From positions 1 through 64,000 of the forward strand of contig NZ_FOVP01000010.1 of NCBI RefSeq assembly GCF_900115165.1: a DNA stretch of 64,000 nt, written 5' to 3'. The position numbers and the translations under genes were made by a program. Below, one piece after another: positions 50,187 through 59,518 of the stretch. The stretch is from Roseovarius lutimaris. GTDB lineage: Bacteria > Pseudomonadota > Alphaproteobacteria > Rhodobacterales > Rhodobacteraceae. Numbering within the stretch: the stretch's first letter is position 1; every line of letters begins with the position of its first letter. The notes under the pieces are model-generated. The model saw only the letters and a program-made list of their open reading frames with translations, had not been told where the DNA came from and searched no databases.

Positions 50187-50876
50187 TTAGCGAAACTTGT
50201 CCATCAGCTTTTGCATCGCACTTCGCTCGTCGGGCGTGGGCGGCTCTTCCGCCTTTCCAGGCGGCCTCGCCTTGCTTTGCGGCGCGGGTTTGGGCTTTGC
50301 GGCGCGCGGCGGCGTCAGGCGCTGTGCGACGGTGTTCAGAAACCGGTCGGCTTTATCTTCGGCCAGCCAGGGCGCGCCCTCCGATATCCCGCGCATGAGA
50401 TCATCAAGCCAATCGGCATCCGCCTTGGCGAAATCCTGTAGCACGAACTGGGCCACGCGATCCTTGTGACCGGGATGGCCGATGCCAAGCCGGACCCGGC
50501 GGTAAGCCTCGCCGATATGCTGATGGATCGAGCGCAACCCGTTGTGGCCCGCGTGCCCGCCGCCCTGTTTCACCTTCAGTTTGCCGGGGGCAAGGTCAAG
50601 CTCGTCGTGAAAGACCGTCACATCGCCGGGCGTCAGTTTGTAAAACCGGATCGCTTCGCCGACCGATTGCCCGCTCAGGTTCATGAAGGTGCCGGGTTTC
50701 AGCAAGATCACCTTGGTGCCGCCAAGCGTGCCTTCCGAGACATGGCCCTGAAACCTGGCGCGCCAGGGGCCAAAGCCGTGTTCCTCTGCGATCCGATCCA
50801 GCGCCATGAAACCGATATTATGGCGGTTTTTCTCGTATTTTGCGCCGGGATTGCCCAGACCCACGAACAGCTGCAT
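50187..50876 (-). CDS. pth: Peptidyl-tRNA hydrolase
   Basis: 229 residues from ATG 50876 (AGAGGG upstream). It starts [11 protein letters not shown] with the catalytic His in [16 protein letters not shown] and H-D-E-L-D are conserved. The last ~40 residues form a Pro/Lys/Ala-rich extension not found in the short E. coli enzyme (about 194 residues). It releases peptides from peptidyl-tRNA. Confidence 0.94.
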   Translation of the reverse strand: MQLFVGLGNPGAKYEKNRHNIGFMALDRIAEEHGFGPWRARFQGHVSEGTLGGTKVILLKPGTFMNLSGQSVGEAIRFYKLTPGDVTVFHDELDLAPGKLKVKQGGGHAGHNGLRSIHQHIGEAYRRVRLGIGHPGHKDRVAQFVLQDFAKADADWLDDLMRGISEGAPWLAEDKADRFLNTVAQRLTPPRAAKPKPAPQSKARPPGKAEEPPTPDERSAMQKLMDKFR

Positions 50877-50951
50877 TGCCGATGCCCTCTTATTTGGTGA
50901 TGTTGGTCTACGCCGCGATGCGCGGGGAATCAACGGGCAGAGGGTGGGCCG

Positions 50952-51632
50952 ATGGCAGAGTTCGAAATAGAGGGCATTCATCTTTCGGTGCCCGATGAAA
51001 TGCTGAACCCGAAGCTGTCCGGGAAGCTTTCGACGGGCGGCTATGAGGCCCATGAGGCCCATGCCGCAAGGATGCGCCTGCGCGAGGGGCAGCGGGTGCT
51101 AGAGCTTGGCTCGGGGATTGGCTATATCGCCTCGGTCTGCGCGAGCATCACCGGCCCGGAAAATGTGACCACGGTCGAGGGCAACCCGAGCATGTTGCCC
51201 GTCATCAAGAGCAATCTGGAGCGCAACGGGTTTGGCGCCGTGACGGTGTTGCATGGCGCGGTTGGTGGCATGAAGAGTGGCGCCGATCCGATTGAATTTG
51301 ATAATAAAAAGACATTCTGGGCCGCGCGGATCGCGGATGTGGATACCGCGCCTGACGCTGTCGTCAGCGTGCCGCATCTGGGGTTGGGCGATCTGCTCGT
51401 GACCTGTCGGCCGCATGTGGTGATTATGGATATCGAGGGCGCCGAAGAGCATCTTTTCGATGCTCCCTGGCCGGGATTCGTGCGCTCGGTGATGATGGAA
51501 TTGCACCCGGGGCGCTATTCGGACGTTGTGATCAAGCGGATCGTCGATTGCATGTCAGAATCGGGGCTGACCTATGATCCGGGGCCGTCGCGTGGCCGCA
51601 TCCTCGGGTTTCGCCGGGTGCGCGACAGATAA
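50952..51632 (+). CDS. FkbM-family methyltransferase
   Basis: 226 residues. SAM motif I is [10 protein letters not shown], and [11 protein letters not shown] marks the FkbM family. Methyl acceptor unknown. It is inserted in reverse orientation between rplY and pth, which are neighbours in many relatives. Confidence 0.88.
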   Translation: MAEFEIEGIHLSVPDEMLNPKLSGKLSTGGYEAHEAHAARMRLREGQRVLELGSGIGYIASVCASITGPENVTTVEGNPSMLPVIKSNLERNGFGAVTVLHGAVGGMKSGADPIEFDNKKTFWAARIADVDTAPDAVVSVPHLGLGDLLVTCRPHVVIMDIEGAEEHLFDAPWPGFVRSVMMELHPGRYSDVVIKRIVDCMSESGLTYDPGPSRGRILGFRRVRDR

Positions 51633-51642
51633 CGGCGCCACG

Positions 51643-51671
51643 AAAAAACGCGGCCCGTTGCGGGGCCGCGT
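51643..51671. terminator. Bidirectional terminator, FkbM gene / rplY
   Basis: ACGCGGCCC / GGGCCGCGT, a perfect 9-bp stem with a 6-nt loop, flanked by six A residues to the left (T-run for the rplY transcript) and TTT to the right (for the FkbM transcript). Confidence 0.8.
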
Positions 51672-51704
51672 TTCTCGATAACAGTGCCAAAGGGCAGGGC
51701 GGTC

Positions 51705-52358
51705 TTACGCCTCTTCGTCTTCGGCCACTTCGGTGGCCTCGACTGCATCATCTTCGTCTTCGTCATCGCCACTCGATTTCAGAGCCGAGGGCGCCGAAAC
51801 GTTACAGATCACAAAGTCGCGGTCGCTGATGACCAGCTTGCTGCCTTCCGGAAGCTCTACGTCAGAGATGGTGACAGTGTCGCCAACGTTTTCAACCTTG
51901 GCCATATCGACGGTCAGGTGATCGGGAATATCGCCCGCGGTCACAAGCATTTCGACCTCGTTGCGCACAACGGTCATGACACCGCCCTTACGGATCGCGG
52001 GGCAGTCTTCGAGGTTGATGAACTCAACCGGGATGAACAGGTTGATCTTGGTGGTGCGGCGCAGGCGCATGAAATCGACATGCGTCGGAAGGTCTTTGAC
52101 CACATCGCGCTGAACGTCGCGGCAGATCACCCGAACGTCGTCGTGCCCTTCAACCTGAAGGTTGAACAGGGTCGACTTGAAGCGGCCTTTTTTCAGGCGC
52201 TTCAACAGGACGTTGAACGGGATGTTGATCGGAAGCGGATCGACGTCGCCACCAAAAACGATACCCGGAACCATACCGGCGCGACGCGCCTGACGAGCGG
52301 CGCCCTTGCCTGTCCCCGTGCGTTCCTGGGCCTGAAGATCAGGAATTTCTCCAGCCAT
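51705..52358 (-). CDS. rplY: 50S ribosomal protein L25/CTC
   Basis: 217 residues: the CTC (long L25) form. An N-terminal 5S rRNA-binding domain (about 1-95, starting A-G-E-I-P-D-L-Q-A) joins a C-terminal TL5-type beta domain and a Glu/Asp-rich tail. The leader holds a GC hairpin (52381-52407). Confidence 0.94.
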   Translation of the reverse strand: MAGEIPDLQAQERTGTGKGAARQARRAGMVPGIVFGGDVDPLPINIPFNVLLKRLKKGRFKSTLFNLQVEGHDDVRVICRDVQRDVVKDLPTHVDFMRLRRTTKINLFIPVEFINLEDCPAIRKGGVMTVVRNEVEMLVTAGDIPDHLTVDMAKVENVGDTVTISDVELPEGSKLVISDRDFVICNVSAPSALKSSGDDEDEDDAVEATEVAEDEEA

Positions 52359-52380
52359 GATAATTCTCCATCAATAAGGG

Positions 52381-52407
52381 CGGGGCTCCTCCAAGGCTGT
52401 AGCCCCG
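52381..52407 (-). promoter_or_regulatory. Hairpin between lldD-like gene and rplY
   Basis: CGGGGCT / AGCCCCG, a 7-bp perfect stem with a 13-nt loop, 23 bp before the rplY start. There is no T-run on the minus strand, so it is more likely a leader structure of rplY than a terminator of the upstream gene. Confidence 0.4.
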
Positions 52408-52486
52408 CGGTAAGGCCTGTGCCTATAGACCACGAGGCGCGCTTTGGAAAGGGCAAATCTCGTGGCCCTGACATGGCGGCCGGGCG

Positions 52487-53650
52487 TTATTCCCAATCCC
52501 CGGCAAAGCCTTTGGGAATCATCAGGATATCGCGGTCAAGTTTGCCCACATCGGTGCGCCCAGAGAGGCCCATGCTGCTGTCAAGTTCCTTGTGGATGAC
52601 CTCAAGCGCGCGGGTCACGCCCGCTTCGCCCATGGCACCCAGGCCATAGACAAAGGCGCGCCCGATATAGGTGCCGCTGGCGCCCATCGCCATCGCCTTG
52701 AGCACGTCCTGACCCGAGCGGATACCGCTGTCGAGATGCACCTCGATCTTGTCGCCGACCGCATCCATGATCGCGGGCAGGGCGCGAATGGCCGAAATCG
52801 CACCGTCAAGTTGTCGGCCGCCGTGGTTTGACACGATAATTGCATCCGCCCCCACATTTAGCGCCTCGCGCGCATCGCGCGGGTCCATGATGCCCTTGAT
52901 GATCAGCGGGCCGTCCCACATCTTGCGAAACTCGCGGATGCGGTCCCAGTTGAGCGCCTGATCAAACGCTTCCGATGTCCAGCTGCTAAGGGATGAGGGG
53001 TCGCTGACGCCTTTGGCATGGCCGACGATATTGCCGAAGAAGCGCCGCTTGGTGCCAAGCATGCCAAGGCCCCATTGCACCTTGGTCATCATGTTGGTGA
53101 CCGATTTCACGGTCAATTTGGGCGGGGCCGAGAGGCCGTTTTTAAGGTCTTTATGGCGCTGACCCTGGAGTTGCAGATCAACCGTGATCATCGCTGCCGA
53201 GCATTTGGCGTCTTTGGCGCGATCAAACAGGCGTTGCATGAAGTCATCGTCCTTGAGGGTGTAAACCTGCATCCAGAACGGCTTGGTGGTGTTTTCGGCC
53301 ACATCCTCGATGCTACAGATCGACATCGTTGAAAGGGTGAAAGGCACGCCGAATTTCTCGGCGGCGCGGGCGGCCTTGATCTCGCCATCGGCGCATTGCA
53401 TGCCGGTCAACCCAACCGGGGCAAGGCCGACCGGCATCGACACATCCTGTCCGATCATCTTGGTCGCGGTGGTGCGCCCGGTCATGTCGATGGCGACCCG
53501 CTGGCGCAGATATATCTGATCGAAATCGCTGGTGTTTTCGCGAAAGGTCTGTTCGGTCCAGCTTCCGGATTCTGCGTAATCGTAGAACATCTTGGGCGCG
53601 CGGCGCGCGTAGATCTTTTTGAGGTCGTTGATATTGGTGATCACGGGCAT
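52487..53650 (-). CDS. lldD: FMN-dependent alpha-hydroxy-acid dehydrogenase (L-lactate dehydrogenase-like)
   Basis: 387 residues from ATG 53650 with AGGGGAA upstream (open frame to 53710). It has the FMN-barrel blocks Y-D-Y-A-E-S-G-S, P-V-G-L-A-P-V-G-L, the catalytic S-N-H-G-G-R-Q-L-D and the FMN phosphate site in D-S-G-I-R-S-G-Q-D-V. It oxidises a 2-hydroxy acid such as L-lactate and passes electrons to the respiratory chain. Substrate by homology only. Confidence 0.88.
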   Translation of the reverse strand: MPVITNINDLKKIYARRAPKMFYDYAESGSWTEQTFRENTSDFDQIYLRQRVAIDMTGRTTATKMIGQDVSMPVGLAPVGLTGMQCADGEIKAARAAEKFGVPFTLSTMSICSIEDVAENTTKPFWMQVYTLKDDDFMQRLFDRAKDAKCSAAMITVDLQLQGQRHKDLKNGLSAPPKLTVKSVTNMMTKVQWGLGMLGTKRRFFGNIVGHAKGVSDPSSLSSWTSEAFDQALNWDRIREFRKMWDGPLIIKGIMDPRDAREALNVGADAIIVSNHGGRQLDGAISAIRALPAIMDAVGDKIEVHLDSGIRSGQDVLKAMAMGASGTYIGRAFVYGLGAMGEAGVTRALEVIHKELDSSMGLSGRTDVGKLDRDILMIPKGFAGDWE

Positions 53651-53757
53651 CGGGCGTTCCCCTTTGGAAATTGGTAAAGACCCTTTACCAACGCCAAGGC
53701 GAGCGCGCAATCATTCCTGTGGTCGCAGGGTAGGTCAGGGTGGCCTGTCTGTGCACC

Positions 53758-54549
53758 TCAGGCGCGATGCGCGCCTGCCGCCAGACCGCGCACAAATTCA
53801 AGCACGTCGGTCACAGTCTCGCCATCGGCGATCTTGCCGACAATCGCCGAGCCGACAACCGCGCCATCGGCGACGCTGGCGATGGTTTGCGCGGTTTCGG
53901 GCGTGCGGATGCCAAAGCCGACGATCACCGGCAGGTCGGTCTGTGCCTTGATGCGGGCCACTTCGGGGCCGACATCGGTGGCCTCGGCCGCCGCCGCACC
54001 GGTGATCCCGGTGATCGAGACGTAATAGACAAATCCACTGGTGTTGGTGAGAACCTTGGGCAGGCGTTTGTCATCGGTCGTGGGCGTCGCCAGACGGATA
54101 AAGTTGAGCCCGGCCTTTTGCGCCGGAATGCAAAGCTCGTCATCTTCTTCGGGGGGCAGGTCGACCACGATAAGCCCGTCAATCCCGGCGGCCTTGGCAT
54201 CGGTCAGAAACTTGTCAACGCCGCGATTGTAGATCGGGTTGTAATAGCCCATCAGGACAATCGGCGTTGTGTCGTCGGCCTTGCGAAACTCGGTTGCCAT
54301 CTCAAGCGTGCGGCTCAGGGTCATGCCCGCGGCGAGGGCGCGCTGCCCGGCAAGCTGAATGGTGGGGCCATCGGCCATCGGATCGGTAAAGGGCACGCCC
54401 AGTTCGATGATGTCAACGCCGGCCTCGGGCAGCCCCTGCATGATCTTGAGGGCGGTGTCATAATCGGGATCTCCGGCCATGATATAGGACACAAAGGCTT
54501 TCTTGCCCGCAGCTTGCAATTCGGCGAATTTGGCGTCGATCCGAGTCAT
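53758..54549 (-). CDS. trpA: Tryptophan synthase alpha chain
   Basis: 263 residues. The catalytic Glu and Asp are in [26 protein letters not shown] and the late G-F-G-I-R-T-P-E block follow. It splits indole-3-glycerol phosphate to indole for TrpB. It is on the opposite strand from trpF and trpB. Confidence 0.96.
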   Translation of the reverse strand: MTRIDAKFAELQAAGKKAFVSYIMAGDPDYDTALKIMQGLPEAGVDIIELGVPFTDPMADGPTIQLAGQRALAAGMTLSRTLEMATEFRKADDTTPIVLMGYYNPIYNRGVDKFLTDAKAAGIDGLIVVDLPPEEDDELCIPAQKAGLNFIRLATPTTDDKRLPKVLTNTSGFVYYVSITGITGAAAAEATDVGPEVARIKAQTDLPVIVGFGIRTPETAQTIASVADGAVVGSAIVGKIADGETVTDVLEFVRGLAAGAHRA

Positions 54550-55199
54550 CTTTACTACCCTCTGTTGTTGCCTACCGTTTGGGGCAGCACGCGGCGGAAA
54601 TCAATGGCAAGTGAAAGGTTTTCGCATTGGAGCGCTGTGATTTGGACCGGGATTTCCTGAAAAAGGTCAATTTACGTGATGCAGGGCGGGGCGCCATGTT
54701 GGGGCCACCAGCGAGGCAGTGAGGCAAAAGCTTGCGTCTTTTACCCTGGACGGTAAGGGCTTTCGGTTGACGATTTCAACACCACACACACACCCTGACA
54801 TCGGGTCAGGCCCCATAAAACCGGCTCGCGGTGAAGGTCTGTTGGGCAGGACAATGCGAATATTGGCCACGTCAGGACAACGTCAGCCCCTGGGATGGTG
54901 AGCCGACGTAGATTGCAGAGCGCTTTATGCTGGCAAAATACATTCCCAGAACAATTGTTGCGCCTGCATCAGCCAAATCGCCAGCCCAAGGGAGGGGCTG
55001 ACGATGGCCGGGCCGCTACGCGGCTGTTAACCGGCTTGGTGCAACGAGCGAATGTCAGAGTTGGGCTCAACGCGGACATCTGACTTTTTCAGTCAGTTTA
55101 AGCTCCAGCCCCCAGACCACCACCGTTTTCCCAACGGCGCGCTTGCGTCTGGGGCGGACTGCCAATAGAAGCGGCGCTGCATGAATAAGGAGAGGCGTC
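54550..55199. other. Gene-free region before ychF
   Basis: 650 bp between divergent trpA and ychF. No frame shows coding character. It holds a (CA)n tract near 54780, an 11-bp inverted repeat (54881-54891 with 54993-55003) and a small CTGAC-T5CA-GTCAG hairpin at 55080-55096. AAGGAGAGG precedes ychF. Confidence 0.5.
54881..55003. repeat. 123-bp segment bounded by 11-bp inverted repeats
   Basis: CGTCAGCCCCT (54881-54891) and AGGGGCTGACG (54993-55003) are perfect complements. The inner sequence has no gene. It could be a small mobile-element remnant or a chance pair; no target-site duplication was found. Confidence 0.35.
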
Positions 55200-56297
55200 A
55201 TGGGCTTTAAAATGGGGATCGTGGGGCTGCCCAATGTGGGCAAGTCGACGCTTTTTAATGCGCTGACCAAGACGGCCGCCGCGCAGGCCGCGAATTTTCC
55301 GTTCTGCACCATCGAGCCCAACGTCGGCGAGGTCGCCGTGCCCGATGCGCGGCTTGACAAGCTGGCGGCCACTGCGGGCTCCAAACAGATCATCCCGACG
55401 CGCATGACCTTCGTCGATATCGCCGGCCTTGTGAAAGGCGCGAGCAAGGGCGAGGGGCTGGGCAACCAGTTTCTGGCCAATATCCGCGAGGTCGATGCCA
55501 TCGCCCATGTGCTGCGCTGTTTTGAAGACGACGACGTGACCCATGTCGAGGACCGGGTTGATCCGGTGGCAGATGCCGACACGATTGAGACCGAGTTGAT
55601 GCTGGCGGATCTGGAATCGATCGAAAAGCGCCGCGCCGGTCTGGTGCGCAAGCTTAAGGGCGGCGACAAGGAGGCGGCTACGCAGGATCGACTTTTGGCT
55701 GCCGCTCAGGCCGCGCTTGAAGACGGCAGGCCCGCACGCACCGTCGAGGTCGATGCCGAGGATGTCAAAGCCTGGAAAATGCTGCAACTGCTGACCAGCA
55801 AGCCGATCCTCTATGTCTGCAACGTCGATGAGGGCAGCGCGGGCACGGGCAATGAATTCTCGGCCCGCGTCGAAGAAATGGCCGCCGAACAGGGCGCCGC
55901 GACGGTTGTGATCTCGGCGCAGATCGAAGAGGAAATAAGCCAGCTTGACCCCGAAGAGGCCGAAATGTTCCTGAGCGAAATGGGGCTGGACGAGGCCGGG
56001 CTTGATCGCCTTATCCGTGCCGGGTACGAGCTTTTGCATCTGGAAACCTATTTCACCGTCGGCCCGAAAGAGGCCCGCGCCTGGACCATCCCGCAAGGCA
56101 CGCCTGCGCCCAAGGCGGCAGGCGTCATTCACGGTGATTTTGAAAAAGGCTTTATCCGCGCCGAAACCATCGCCTATGACGATTTTGTCGGGCTGGGAGG
56201 CGAGCAAAAGGCCAAGGATGCCGGCAAGATGCGCGCCGAGGGCAAGCAATATGTCGTCAAGGATGGCGATGTGCTGCATTTCCTGTTCAACACCTGA
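55200..56297 (+). CDS. ychF: YchF/OLA1 ribosome-binding ATPase
   Basis: 365 residues. G1 G-L-P-N-V-G-K-S-T-L-F-N is at residues 9-20, V-D-I-A-G-L-V is G3, and the C-terminal TGS domain covers about 280-365. It prefers ATP over GTP and binds ribosomes. ATG preceded by AAGGAGAGG. Confidence 0.95.
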   Translation: MGFKMGIVGLPNVGKSTLFNALTKTAAAQAANFPFCTIEPNVGEVAVPDARLDKLAATAGSKQIIPTRMTFVDIAGLVKGASKGEGLGNQFLANIREVDAIAHVLRCFEDDDVTHVEDRVDPVADADTIETELMLADLESIEKRRAGLVRKLKGGDKEAATQDRLLAAAQAALEDGRPARTVEVDAEDVKAWKMLQLLTSKPILYVCNVDEGSAGTGNEFSARVEEMAAEQGAATVVISAQIEEEISQLDPEEAEMFLSEMGLDEAGLDRLIRAGYELLHLETYFTVGPKEARAWTIPQGTPAPKAAGVIHGDFEKGFIRAETIAYDDFVGLGGEQKAKDAGKMRAEGKQYVVKDGDVLHFLFNT

Positions 56298-56378
56298 GAC
56301 CCGTCGGGACAAAATTTTGACAGGCTGTCCGTTTCCCGCATAGGCTGATCTTGATTTGATCAGCCGAGGGGATTTTTC

Positions 56379-57875
56379 ATGTCGCGCAGCAGGCGTTTCA
56401 CCTTTGCCCTTATCGCCAGCCTCTTGGCCTCGACCCCGGGGTTGGCAAGCCACGACGAGGGCGACGCGATCTGTGGCTCGAACGGGCCAGTGGTGCCAAG
56501 GGCAAGCCACATCCCGACCATGGTCGATGTTGAAAATTCCGGTAAACCCTTTGAAACCAAAGCGTTGAACGCGGCCCCCGAGGGCGCGCATATCTTCAAC
56601 TGGCTGGCGCATGGCGTGTTTCAGGATCGCCCGCGCGATCAGCTTGAAGAGGGCTATGTGATCTCTCTGGAAAAGCTATATGCCGGTGACCGCCTGTCAG
56701 GGCCGCAGCATCAAAGAGACATTCTCTACCGCTATGGCGACATGCCCGATGGCCCACCCGAGGATGTGTCGGCGCAACGGGACTTCTGGCTGACGGGGAT
56801 GTTTTCCGACCCCAAGTTGCAGGTCGTGACCCATATCACCCGCTATGAGAACCGCCGCGCCTGTGGGCTTATGAATGCCTATCAGGCGGCCAGTGCCATG
56901 CCGACCTGCGACACCGGGATTGTGCCGGACACTCGCAGCTTCAAATCGGGCGTCGACGCGCTTTTCGAGGTGTTTCTGCGCGACCTTGCCGCGCGGCTCA
57001 AACAGGGCAACTTTACCCATATCGTCTTTGCCTCGATGGGCTGGAACAATGATCAGAGGGTTTCGATCTGTCGCTATCGCCAGATCATGCAGATGACCGG
57101 GCACGCGATGACGGGCAGGGGGGAGGCGTTTCGCCCGCTGGTGATCGGCATGACATGGTCGTCGTCCTGGAATGCGGCAAGCACATCAAAGCTCGGTCAT
57201 GCGGCGGGCCATATCGGCAGCGTGTTGAACAAGGCCACTGACAGCGACGAAGCGGGGGTGCTGCATGGCAACCTGATCCTGAACCGGATCATTCCTGCGG
57301 CGAATACCGGCGCGCTTCCGGTCGTGGTTCTTGGCCATAGCATGGGCGCGCGTTTTGCCGGGCGGGCCCTGTTTTCGCGGGATCTATTGAAACAGGGGGC
57401 GGTTGGGCCTGCCGCCGATCTTGCGGTGTTCCTGCAACCTGCTCACAGCGCCTATCGCTATGGTGGTGACACCTTTGGCGCGCGCGGCAACGAAGGGCAC
57501 CCCTACGACAGCTACAAGGATCTGCCCGATGCGCAGGTCGTGGTCACCACCTCGCTTTGCGATTTTGCCAATCCCTTTGCGCTCTGGTCGCCCTATCTCG
57601 GCGGGCGGCGGGGCTGGAAGGTGGCGTCGCGGGCGGCGTTTGACGAAATCTTTTACCGTCTGGATTGGCGCGGGTCCGAGCCGTGCAAGACAGGCCGCCC
57701 GGCACTCAAGCACAGCATCCGCAATGATCCCGCAAGCATGGCGCCGCTGGACACTCTGCCACGCGGCAAGGTCACCCTCGTCAACGCGGGCTTCGTGACC
57801 AGTCACAGCGATATTCTTGATCCTGCCATGGGGGCATTTCTGGCGCGTCTTATTTCACGATACGCAGCGCAGTAG
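56379..57875 (+). CDS. Exported alpha/beta-hydrolase-like protein of unknown family
   Basis: 498 residues. A signal peptide (about 1-23, ending G-L-A-S) is followed by a long domain with a nucleophile elbow V-V-L-G-H-S321-M-G-A-R near residue 321, preceded by a hydrophobic strand, as in lipases and esterases. Several Cys could form periplasmic disulfides. The gene is not recognised as a named family. It stands alone between ychF and tRNA-Ser, with GAGGGGA nine bases upstream. The downstream boundary is the edge of the decayed island. Confidence 0.75.
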   Translation: MSRSRRFTFALIASLLASTPGLASHDEGDAICGSNGPVVPRASHIPTMVDVENSGKPFETKALNAAPEGAHIFNWLAHGVFQDRPRDQLEEGYVISLEKLYAGDRLSGPQHQRDILYRYGDMPDGPPEDVSAQRDFWLTGMFSDPKLQVVTHITRYENRRACGLMNAYQAASAMPTCDTGIVPDTRSFKSGVDALFEVFLRDLAARLKQGNFTHIVFASMGWNNDQRVSICRYRQIMQMTGHAMTGRGEAFRPLVIGMTWSSSWNAASTSKLGHAAGHIGSVLNKATDSDEAGVLHGNLILNRIIPAANTGALPVVVLGHSMGARFAGRALFSRDLLKQGAVGPAADLAVFLQPAHSAYRYGGDTFGARGNEGHPYDSYKDLPDAQVVVTTSLCDFANPFALWSPYLGGRRGWKVASRAAFDEIFYRLDWRGSEPCKTGRPALKHSIRNDPASMAPLDTLPRGKVTLVNAGFVTSHSDILDPAMGAFLARLISRYAAQ

Positions 57876-57972
57876 GCATTATGTAACCGCGCGGCAAAAT
57901 CACCGGATCAATTGCAAAAAAAACTCAGAATGGGCCTTGTTCCCGCCCCAAGCTCCAATTAAACGGGTCGAC

Positions 57973-58062
57973 GGAGCTGTGGCCGAGTGGTCGAAGGCGC
58001 TCCCCTGCTAAGGGAGTAGGCCCGGAAGGGTCTCGAGGGTTCGAATCCCTTCGGCTCCGCCA
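57973..58062 (+). tRNA. tRNA-Ser (GCU anticodon)
   Basis: A 90-nt class II tRNA with CCA encoded. The acceptor stem is GGAGCTG / CGGCTCC; the anticodon stem CTCCCCT-GCT-AAGGGAG has GCT at 58007-58009 (reads AGC/AGU); a long variable arm and the T-loop GGTTCGAATCC are present. Such tRNA 3' ends are common integration targets; a decayed island starts right behind it. Confidence 0.97.
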
Positions 58063-58122
58063 CTACCCATTGATTTTATTGAATAAAGTCGATGCGTAGC
58101 CATTCTACCCACGACCTACCCA
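58063..58122. repeat. Three CTACCCA repeats next to tRNA-Ser
   Basis: CTACCCA occurs at 58063-58069, 58105-58111 and 58116-58122, the first directly behind the tRNA CCA end. Direct repeats of this size near a tRNA are typical of integrase arm-binding sites. No integrase gene remains. Confidence 0.45.
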
Positions 58123-58204
58123 TGCAAAATTTGATTGATGCTTCACCCTTAGGGCGGGTTATGCAACTAATGGGCAAAACAAACAAAAAGAGGGTCGGGC
58201 GTAG

Positions 58205-59518
58205 ATGAACAGTATTATCGGAGTGTTTGGCGGGCATGATATCGGCCCGTGGTTAAAGTCACTTTCCAACGTAGAGATTGCAGCACTTGACGCACTTTTC
58301 ATTGAAAAGAATGAACGGGTCTACTTCAAGTGCCCTGTCCGTAAGTAGGACATTCTTGCCAAGCCCGAAGAATGCGTGCGTCAGTTTTGGCTTCATACGC
58401 TGCAAGCAAAATATGGCTACCCGCTGGAACGATTGGCAGTCGAATACCCAATCACGTTTGGGCGCGATAGTTCAAAGCGAGCCGATATCGTTATCTTCGA
58501 TGCACACCGCCCAACGGTTCCGTACGTCGTAGCTGAGATTAAGCAAGGCAAGGCGAAAGACGGGAAAGAACAACTTCGATCATACACACACGCGACGGGC
58601 GCACCATTGGCGCTTTGGAGTAACGGACCAGATAGCAAAACCTGGAACCGCAAGAACCCGAATTACCTGCAAGAAATCCCCCACTTGCCCACAGCAACGC
58701 AAGATATCGAAGATATCATCAATGAGCCGTGGACGCTCAAGACGCTGGAGGACAAAGAGAACGAACGGGCCTTGTCGTCGGCGGGCAACGAGGCTTTGCG
58801 GGAAAAGATCGTAGACCTTGAAGACGAAGTTCTGGCAAACGCTGGCGTTGACGTGTTCGAAGAAGTCTTCAAACTTGTCTTCACGAAGCTGTATGATGAA
58901 ATGTCCTGCCACCAAGGCCGCTATCCGTATTTGCGGTTTCGTAACAGCAATACGGCGTCAAAGCTGAAAGAGAATATCCAAAATCTGTTCGATGCAGCCA
59001 AGGAAGAATGGCCGGGTGTCTTTTCTGACGATGAACGTATCAAACTTTCGCAGGATCATCTTCAAGTGTGCGTGGGTTCACTGGAAGAATGGAAAATTTT
59101 CAATTCGAACCTAGACGTCGTAGACGACGCGTTTGAATACCTAGTTTCTAAATCGGCCAAGGGTGAAAAGGGACAGTATTTCACGCCACGCTGGGTTATC
59201 GACATGTGCGTTAAAATGCTGAACCCACAGGAACCCGAAACCGTCATTGATACGGCCTGCGGGTCTGCGGGTTTCACGGTCCATTCCATGTTCCATGTGT
59301 GGGGAGAAATCCTAGAAGACTTGGGCTTGCCCCGGTCGAACCTTTTCACCGCCGAGCGCAAGCCGCAGCGTTGCCTAGACTACGTGTCGAACAAGGTCTT
59401 CGCGCTGGACTTCGACGAAAAGAGTGTGCGTGTATCGCGCTGCCTAAACCTCATTGCAGGCGACGGACAAACCAACGTCCTGCATATGAACACGCTTGAT
59501 TGGCAAAAATGGGACACG
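58205..59518 (+). pseudogene. HsdR_N-N6-adenine methylase fusion gene, broken
   Basis: Reading from ATG 58205, the frame encodes a protein whose N-terminal ~200 residues resemble the type I restriction HsdR_N nuclease (Y-P-L-E-R-L-A-V-E-Y-P, R-A-D-I-V-I-F-D, V-V-A-E-I-K). Next comes a helical linker and an HsdM-type N6-adenine methylase with G-Q-Y-F-T-P-R and SAM motif D-T-A-C-G-S-A-G-F. Codon 48 is TAG (58346-58348), in a conserved context. Past about 59518 the sequence turns into antisense of an unrelated gene, so the N-P-P-F/Y catalytic motif and target-recognition part are lost. A GTG at 58376 could still start a short product. Codon use is AT-richer than its neighbours. It is the relic of a type I/IIG-like restriction-modification gene. 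Confidence 0.8.

Noticed and set aside
54667..54870. 67-codon minus-strand frame in the trpA-ychF interval
   Set aside because: No ribosome-binding site, no coding bias, and composition follows low-complexity CA repeats.
55098..56612. 504-codon minus-strand frame opposite ychF
   Set aside because: Shadow of the conserved YchF frame; no start signal or family.
58346..58348. Amber codon as a recoded (pyrrolysine-type or readthrough) site
   Set aside because: No recoding signal or machinery is visible, and the same gene is also missing its 3' half, so decay is the simpler reading.
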